Source: Variovorax paradoxus
Lineage (GTDB): Bacteria > Pseudomonadota > Gammaproteobacteria > Burkholderiales > Burkholderiaceae_C
DNA: 64,000 bases
Assembly: GCF_030815975.1 (NCBI RefSeq)
Contig: NZ_JAUSXL010000002.1
Span: 5,072,501 to 5,136,500, forward strand
Direction of reading: 5' to 3'
Below the pieces are notes generated by a model. It had not been told where the DNA came from. It ran no database searches and saw nothing but the letters and a program-made list of their open reading frames with translations. The translations under genes and the position numbers were made by a program. Below, piece by piece: positions 59,971 to 64,000 of the stretch. Every line of letters starts with the position of its first letter. Positions within the stretch are counted from its first letter, which is position 1.

Positions 59971-60150
59971 GATCCGCTGACCTTCGCTTCCCTGAAGGAA
60001 GCACTAGCTGGTTAAGAAAACCTTCCGCGACACGGCTGAACCGATTGGCGGATGCGACTGTGGCTGGGGAAGGGCCTGAGTACCTTCGCATTGTGCCACG
60101 TCGAACATATGGCGGCTCGACGCGGCTTCGCAAGGCGCGGTTTCGCTCAT

Positions 60151-62064
60151 TCAGCCGAAAGAAAGCAACTGCCTGATCTGCTGCAGGGTGGCCGGGTCGT
60201 CGAGGGTGGTCAGGTCGCCCGGATCGCGCTGCTCGCACACGGCCTGGATGGCGCGGCGCAGCAGCTTGCCGCTGCGCGTCTTGGGCAGGCCCGAGACGAA
60301 GCGCACGCGGGCGGGCCGCGCCAGCGCGCCGAGCTGGTCGGCCACCACTTTCATGATCTCGCCTTCGAGCTTGCGCGCCGCGTCGGCATCGGTCACGGCG
60401 ATGCCGTCCTTCGGCACCACGAAAGCCATCGCCACCTGGCCCTTGAGCACATCGGCCACGCCCACCACCGCGACCTCGGCCACATTGGGGTGGCCCGAGA
60501 TGCTCTCCTCGATCTCGCGCGTGCCGAGGCGGTGGCCGGCGACGTTGATCACGTCGTCGGTGCGCCCGAGGATGTAGAAATAGCCGTCCTCGTCGCGAAT
60601 GCCCCAGTCGAAGGTCGAATAGACCATCCTGCCGGGCACGCTCTTCCAGTAAGTGTCGACGAAGCGCGCATCGTCCTTCCACACGGTCTGCATGAAGCCG
60701 GGGGGGGTCGGCCCTTCGACCACGACCACGCCCTTTTCATTGGGGGCGGTCAATTCCTCGCCGGTCGATTCGTGCAGGATCTTGATGCGGTAGCCGTACA
60801 TCGGAACACCGGGGCTGCCGAACTTGCTCGGCTTGGCCTCGACGCCGTTGGCAATGGTGATCATCGGCCAGCCCGACTCGGTCTGCCAGTAGTTGTCGAT
60901 GATCGGCACGCCCAGGCCTTCGCTGATCCAGCGCGCGGTGGGCTCGTCGAGCGGCTCGCCCGCCAGGAACAGCGCGCGCAGGCTCGAGAGGTCGTATTTC
61001 TTCAGCAGCGCCGGGTCCTGCTTCTTGAGCACGCGCACCGCGGTGGGCGCGCTGAACATCACCGTCACCTTGTATTTCTCGACCAGGCGCCACCAGATGC
61101 CGCCGTCGGGCTGCCGGTCGATGCCCTGCGTGGGCAAGCCCTCGTACAGGATGGTGGCCATGCCGGCGATCAGCGGGCCGTAGACGATGTAGCTATGGCC
61201 CACCACCCAGCCGATGTCGCTGGTCGAGAAATAGGTTTCGCCGGGCCGGCCGTCGAAGATGTGCTTCATGCTCGCGGCCAGCGCCACGGCATAGCCGCCC
61301 ACGTCGCGTTGCACGCCCTTGGGCTTGCCGGTGGTGCCGCTGGTGTAGATGGTGTAGCTGATGTCGGTGGCAGCCAGCCACGTGCAGGGCACCTGGGCAT
61401 CGAGGTGCCTTTGCCGGAGTTCGCCCGCCAGATGGTCGCGGCCGGCCATCAGGTGCATGGGCGCCAGGCCGCGGTCGGTCAGCAGCACCGCGGCCGGCTT
61501 GTACTTCGACAACCGGATCGCCTCGTCGAGCAGCGGCTTGTACGCAATGACCTTGCCGCCGCGCGAGCCGGCATCGGCGCTCACGACCACCTTGGGCTCG
61601 GCGTCTTCGATGCGCGTGGCCAGCGAGCCGCTCGCGAAGCCGCCGAACACCACGCAGTGGATGGCGCCGATGCGCGCGCAGGCCAGCATCGCGAAGGCAG
61701 CCTCGGGAATCATCGGCATATAGATGAGCACACGGTCGCCCTTCCCCACGCCCAGTTCGATCAGGCTGGCGGCGGTGCGCTGCACCTCGGCGTGCAGTTC
61801 CTTGAAGCTGTAGCTCTTCTCGACGCCGGTTTCGGTGGAAACGAAGATCAGCGCGGGCTGGTCGCCGCGTGTGGCCAAGTGCCGGTCGACGGTGTTGTGG
61901 CACAGGTTTGTGGTGCCGCCCACGAACCAGCGCGCGAACGGCGGCTGGCTGTCATCGAGGATCTGCTCAGCGGGGGTCTGCCAGTCGATCAGCTTCGCCT
62001 GCTCGGCCCAGAAGGCCTCGGGCGCATCGACAGACTGGCGATAGAACTCTTCGTAGCGGCTCAT
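60151..62064 (-). CDS. prpE: Propionyl-CoA synthetase
   Basis: A 637-residue acyl-CoA synthetase. The start YEEFYRQSVDAPEAFWAEQA, the AMP-binding motif YTSGTTGKPKG, the C-terminal GHRLGTREIEESI and the acetylatable Lys in TRSGKLLRR fit PrpE rather than Acs (IYTSGTTGKPKGVQRD, NLCHNTVDRHL). It activates propionate with ATP and CoA. AGGAGA precedes the ATG. No 2-methylcitrate cycle gene is in the window. Confidence 0.92.
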   Translation of the reverse strand: MSRYEEFYRQSVDAPEAFWAEQAKLIDWQTPAEQILDDSQPPFARWFVGGTTNLCHNTVDRHLATRGDQPALIFVSTETGVEKSYSFKELHAEVQRTAASLIELGVGKGDRVLIYMPMIPEAAFAMLACARIGAIHCVVFGGFASGSLATRIEDAEPKVVVSADAGSRGGKVIAYKPLLDEAIRLSKYKPAAVLLTDRGLAPMHLMAGRDHLAGELRQRHLDAQVPCTWLAATDISYTIYTSGTTGKPKGVQRDVGGYAVALAASMKHIFDGRPGETYFSTSDIGWVVGHSYIVYGPLIAGMATILYEGLPTQGIDRQPDGGIWWRLVEKYKVTVMFSAPTAVRVLKKQDPALLKKYDLSSLRALFLAGEPLDEPTARWISEGLGVPIIDNYWQTESGWPMITIANGVEAKPSKFGSPGVPMYGYRIKILHESTGEELTAPNEKGVVVVEGPTPPGFMQTVWKDDARFVDTYWKSVPGRMVYSTFDWGIRDEDGYFYILGRTDDVINVAGHRLGTREIEESISGHPNVAEVAVVGVADVLKGQVAMAFVVPKDGIAVTDADAARKLEGEIMKVVADQLGALARPARVRFVSGLPKTRSGKLLRRAIQAVCEQRDPGDLTTLDDPATLQQIRQLLSFG

Positions 62065-62153
62065 CTGGATATGTCTCCTGTTATTCGTCCGGCCCTGGCG
62101 GCATCGCCAAAACTGAATTCATAATTATGGAGACCGATCTTGCAGCAAGCTGA

Positions 62154-62173
62154 CGGCCGGAACAATCCGGCCG
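62154..62173 (-). terminator. Hairpin downstream of the isochorismatase-like gene
   Basis: A perfect 8-bp stem CGGCCGGA/TCCGGCCG with a four-base loop lies 28 bases after the stop of the isochorismatase-like gene and 90 bases upstream of prpE. No T run follows, so an intrinsic terminator is only possible. Confidence 0.35.
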
Positions 62174-62200
62174 AGCCCTGCGATGCTCCGCCGATTCCGG

Positions 62201-62803
62201 CTATCGAATCAGCGTGAGCAGCTCGTCAAATGCGGGGTGCTCCGCAGTGCGCAGCCACTCGAAGCCGACCATCTCGGTCGTCACGAGTTCGGCCCCGGCA
62301 CCGGCCAGCCGGTCGAAGGCGGCGTCGCGGTTGCGCTCGGTGCGCGAACTGCAGGCATCCGTGACGACCCAGACTTCGAACTCGTCTTCGAGCAAGTCGA
62401 GCGCGGTCTGCAGCAGGCAGACGTGGGCTTCGCAGCCGGCGATCACGATGGAATTGCGCTCTTCGGCTGCCGCAGCAGGCTTCTGCAGATGCTTGGGCAG
62501 GCTGCGGGCATTGCCTTGCGGCGCCTTCGCCGGCGCGCGCAGCCATTCGCCGAGGCCCTCTTCCACGCCGCTGAAATGCATCTTCGACAGCGTGCGCTGG
62601 CACAGCGCGCGGATGTCGGGCAGGTTCTCGCCCAGCTTGGAGGGATTGTGTTCGGTGCCCCACACCGGCAGCTGGAACAGCTGCGCCATCTTGCCGAGCC
62701 GCACGGCGTTCTGCGCGACCGCCTCGCCCTCGAAGATCGCCGGCATCAGCCGCGCCTGGTAGTCGACCAGAACGAGTTGGGAGAGCGAGGCGTCGAGCAG
62801 CAT
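62201..62803 (-). CDS. Isochorismatase-family hydrolase
   Basis: A 200-residue cysteine hydrolase: the catalytic Asp in VLVDYQARLMPAI, the Lys in TLSKMHFSG and the Cys in IAGCEAHVCLLQTALDLL. It resembles the YcaC/nicotinamidase-like group rather than true isochorismatases of siderophore synthesis. Substrate unknown; no siderophore genes are nearby. It may share transcription with prpE downstream or be separate. Confidence 0.9.
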   Translation of the reverse strand: MLLDASLSQLVLVDYQARLMPAIFEGEAVAQNAVRLGKMAQLFQLPVWGTEHNPSKLGENLPDIRALCQRTLSKMHFSGVEEGLGEWLRAPAKAPQGNARSLPKHLQKPAAAAEERNSIVIAGCEAHVCLLQTALDLLEDEFEVWVVTDACSSRTERNRDAAFDRLAGAGAELVTTEMVGFEWLRTAEHPAFDELLTLIR

Positions 62804-62936
62804 GAACAGTGTCTTTCAGGTATCGGTTGAACTGGGCTGAACCGTACCACCGAAAAGATCGGATTGTCCGGACTCGATGGCCGCGGCGCGTCGCAGAAGC
62901 GGCCGTCCGCATCGCGGCGCCCCTAGACTCCGGGGC

Positions 62937-63731
62937 ATGCGGATCTTTTCGACCCGGCGCCATTTCACGGCCCTGAGCCTTTGCGCGGCGCTTGCGGCCA
63001 CGGGCTGCGGCGGCCTGCGCGCGGCCAGGGCGCCGCTGGACATCACGCTCGAAAAGAGCAACTGCACGCCGAACGCCGACACGCTGATCGTGATGCTCCC
63101 CGGCGCGCATTCGCGCCCGGAGGAGTTCGTGCGCGAAGGCTTCGTCGATGCCTTGAACGAGAACAGGCTCGCGGTGGACGTGATGCGGGTCGATGCGCAC
63201 CTGGGCTACTACAACGACAAGACCATCCTCGATCGGCTGAGCCGGGACGTGATGGCGCCGGCGCGCAGCCAGGGCTACAAGGCGATCTGGATCGTCGGCA
63301 TCTCGATCGGCGGCTTCGGCGCACTGCTCTACGCGCAAACCCACCCTGGCGAACTCGCAGGCCTCGTCGCCATTGCGCCCTATCTCGGGGAACGCACGCT
63401 CGGCACCGACATTGCCAATGCCGGCGGCCTCGCCCGCTGGACCGGACCGCTGGGCAATCCGCCGGGCAGCAACCCGCGAGCACCGAACGAGACACAGCTG
63501 TGGCAGTGGCTGCGCGGCTACGTCGGCGCCACCGCCACGTACGGCCCGCGGCCGCCGCTCTATCTGGGCTATGGCGTCGACGACCGCTTTGCCTTCAATC
63601 AGCGACTCCTGGCGGCCGCGCTGCCTGCGGACCGGGTCTTCACCACCGAGGGCGGCCACGACTGGCCCGAGTGGACGCGGCTCTGGCGCCGCATGCTGCC
63701 GACCTTGCCGCTGCCGGGCTGCCCCGGCTGA
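62937..63731 (+). CDS. Alpha/beta-hydrolase lipoprotein
   Basis: A 264-residue protein with a signal peptide ending in lipobox LAATGC. The alpha/beta-hydrolase fold has the nucleophile elbow GISIGGFG, a likely acid in YGVDDRFAF and the His in EGGHDWPEW. The strand before (DTLIVMLPGAHSRPEEF) supplies the oxyanion region. An esterase or lipase-like role at the envelope is likely; the substrate is unknown. It ends 12 bases before the convergent sugar dehydrogenase gene. Confidence 0.88.
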   Translation: MRIFSTRRHFTALSLCAALAATGCGGLRAARAPLDITLEKSNCTPNADTLIVMLPGAHSRPEEFVREGFVDALNENRLAVDVMRVDAHLGYYNDKTILDRLSRDVMAPARSQGYKAIWIVGISIGGFGALLYAQTHPGELAGLVAIAPYLGERTLGTDIANAGGLARWTGPLGNPPGSNPRAPNETQLWQWLRGYVGATATYGPRPPLYLGYGVDDRFAFNQRLLAAALPADRVFTTEGGHDWPEWTRLWRRMLPTLPLPGCPG

Positions 63732-63743
63732 AAGCGGCCCGCC

Positions 63744-64000
63744 TCAGTTCGGCCGCAGGCGCAGCAGCTTGCCGTCGGATTCGTCGGTCAGCACATAGAG
63801 CAGGCCGTCCGGCCCCTGCTTCACATCGCGAACGCGGGCCCGGCCATCGGCCAGCAGCTTGTGCTCGGCCACCACCTTGCCATCCTTCAGTTCGATGCGG
63901 TCGAGATAGCCGAACTTGAGCGATCCCACGAACAGGTTGCCCTTCCATGCCGCACCGTAGCGGTCGCTGGTCAGGAAGGCCATGCCCGAGGGCGCAATCG
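63744..64000 (-). CDS. PQQ-dependent sugar dehydrogenase-like protein, 5'-truncated by window
   Basis: The frame is open to the window edge and shows the last 85 residues: IAPSGMAFLTSDRYGAAWKG, LFVGSLKFGYLDRIEL, RARVRDVKQGPDGLLYVLTDE and the end SDGKLLRLRPN. This is the C-terminal blade of the glucose/sorbosone dehydrogenase (aldose sugar dehydrogenase, Asd/YliI) propeller. Family members are periplasmic and use PQQ. The start and signal peptide are outside. Confidence 0.88.
   Translation of the reverse strand, partial: IAPSGMAFLTSDRYGAAWKGNLFVGSLKFGYLDRIELKDGKVVAEHKLLADGRARVRDVKQGPDGLLYVLTDESDGKLLRLRPN

Noticed and set aside
57163..60015. A 950-residue open frame on the plus strand, opposite odhA
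   Set aside because: It mirrors the full length of odhA and shows only composition typical of antisense of a conserved high-GC gene.
60052..62124. A 690-residue open frame on the plus strand, opposite prpE
   Set aside because: Antisense of a clear propionyl-CoA synthetase; no recognisable domain or start signals.
62201..62803. Siderophore-type isochorismatase
   Set aside because: The protein has only the general cysteine-hydrolase motifs, and no siderophore biosynthesis gene is in the window.

Overview
The window is one 64 kb chromosomal segment of a high-GC Gram-negative bacterium. Gene content and order (ndk-rlmN-pilW-rodZ-ispG-hisS-yfgM-bamB-der-hfq-hflXKC-hisZ-purA, an odhA-odhB-lpd cluster, a TctC/TctB/TctA transporter, a 3-hydroxybutyrate dehydrogenase next to a patatin) point to a betaproteobacterium of the order Burkholderiales, most likely Comamonadaceae close to Variovorax. 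That placement is inferred from gene arrangement and protein character; no database search was run. Genes are packed on both strands. No tRNA, rRNA, CRISPR array, prophage or intact insertion sequence was seen, and no gap between genes exceeds about 200 bases.

Left part (1-25 kb) is accessory metabolism and transport. It starts with the 3' end of a PhoX-type phosphatase, followed by a DUF488 protein, a dienoyl-CoA-reductase-like SDR divergent from a short CaiB/BaiF CoA-transferase, an esterase-like lipoprotein, a periplasmic unknown, a cold-shock/DUF1294 fusion and a YgiQ radical SAM protein. Next comes a MarR-GNAT fusion regulator with a clear promoter and a palindromic operator. A minus-strand group follows: patatin, 3-hydroxybutyrate dehydrogenase and the tripartite tricarboxylate transporter tctCBA. 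Then come a CHRD lipoprotein, a DUF924 protein, a structured 137-bp inverted-repeat element, a YihY membrane protein, a two-gene chromate transporter, an aldo/keto reductase, a divergent GNAT/XRE-cupin pair, rlmB, an unknown membrane protein coupled to a LolD-like ATPase, and tesA.

Middle part (25-49 kb) is housekeeping. After metC, an AraC regulator and a VOC protein, a run of 17 minus-strand genes goes from ndk (44.6 kb) down to a phosphoribosyltransferase (28.0 kb). Spacing is tight or overlapping, and two breaks stand out: a 164-bp gap before hfq and an intrinsic terminator between hfq and hflX. It covers nucleotide metabolism, rRNA modification, pilus assembly, isoprenoid synthesis, histidyl-tRNA synthesis, outer-membrane assembly (BamB), ribosome GTPases, the Hfq RNA chaperone and the HflKC protease regulator. 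Upstream lie scpB-rluB and rluD, the last divergent from bamD.

Right part (49-64 kb) holds a DinG-type helicase coupled to a DUF465 protein, an orphan PP2C phosphatase, a coiled-coil unknown coupled to zapE, the 2-oxoglutarate dehydrogenase complex (odhA, odhB, lpd), propionyl-CoA synthetase, an isochorismatase-like hydrolase, an alpha/beta-hydrolase lipoprotein and the C-terminal end of a PQQ-type sugar dehydrogenase.

The most unusual signals are not a large new system. They are the nested-hairpin repeat that supplies the stop codons of both genes flanking it, compact regulatory sites (the MarR-GNAT operator, a probably leaderless XRE gene, the hfq-hflX terminator, overlapping divergent start codons at tesA), and a few uncharacterised genes translationally coupled to known partners.
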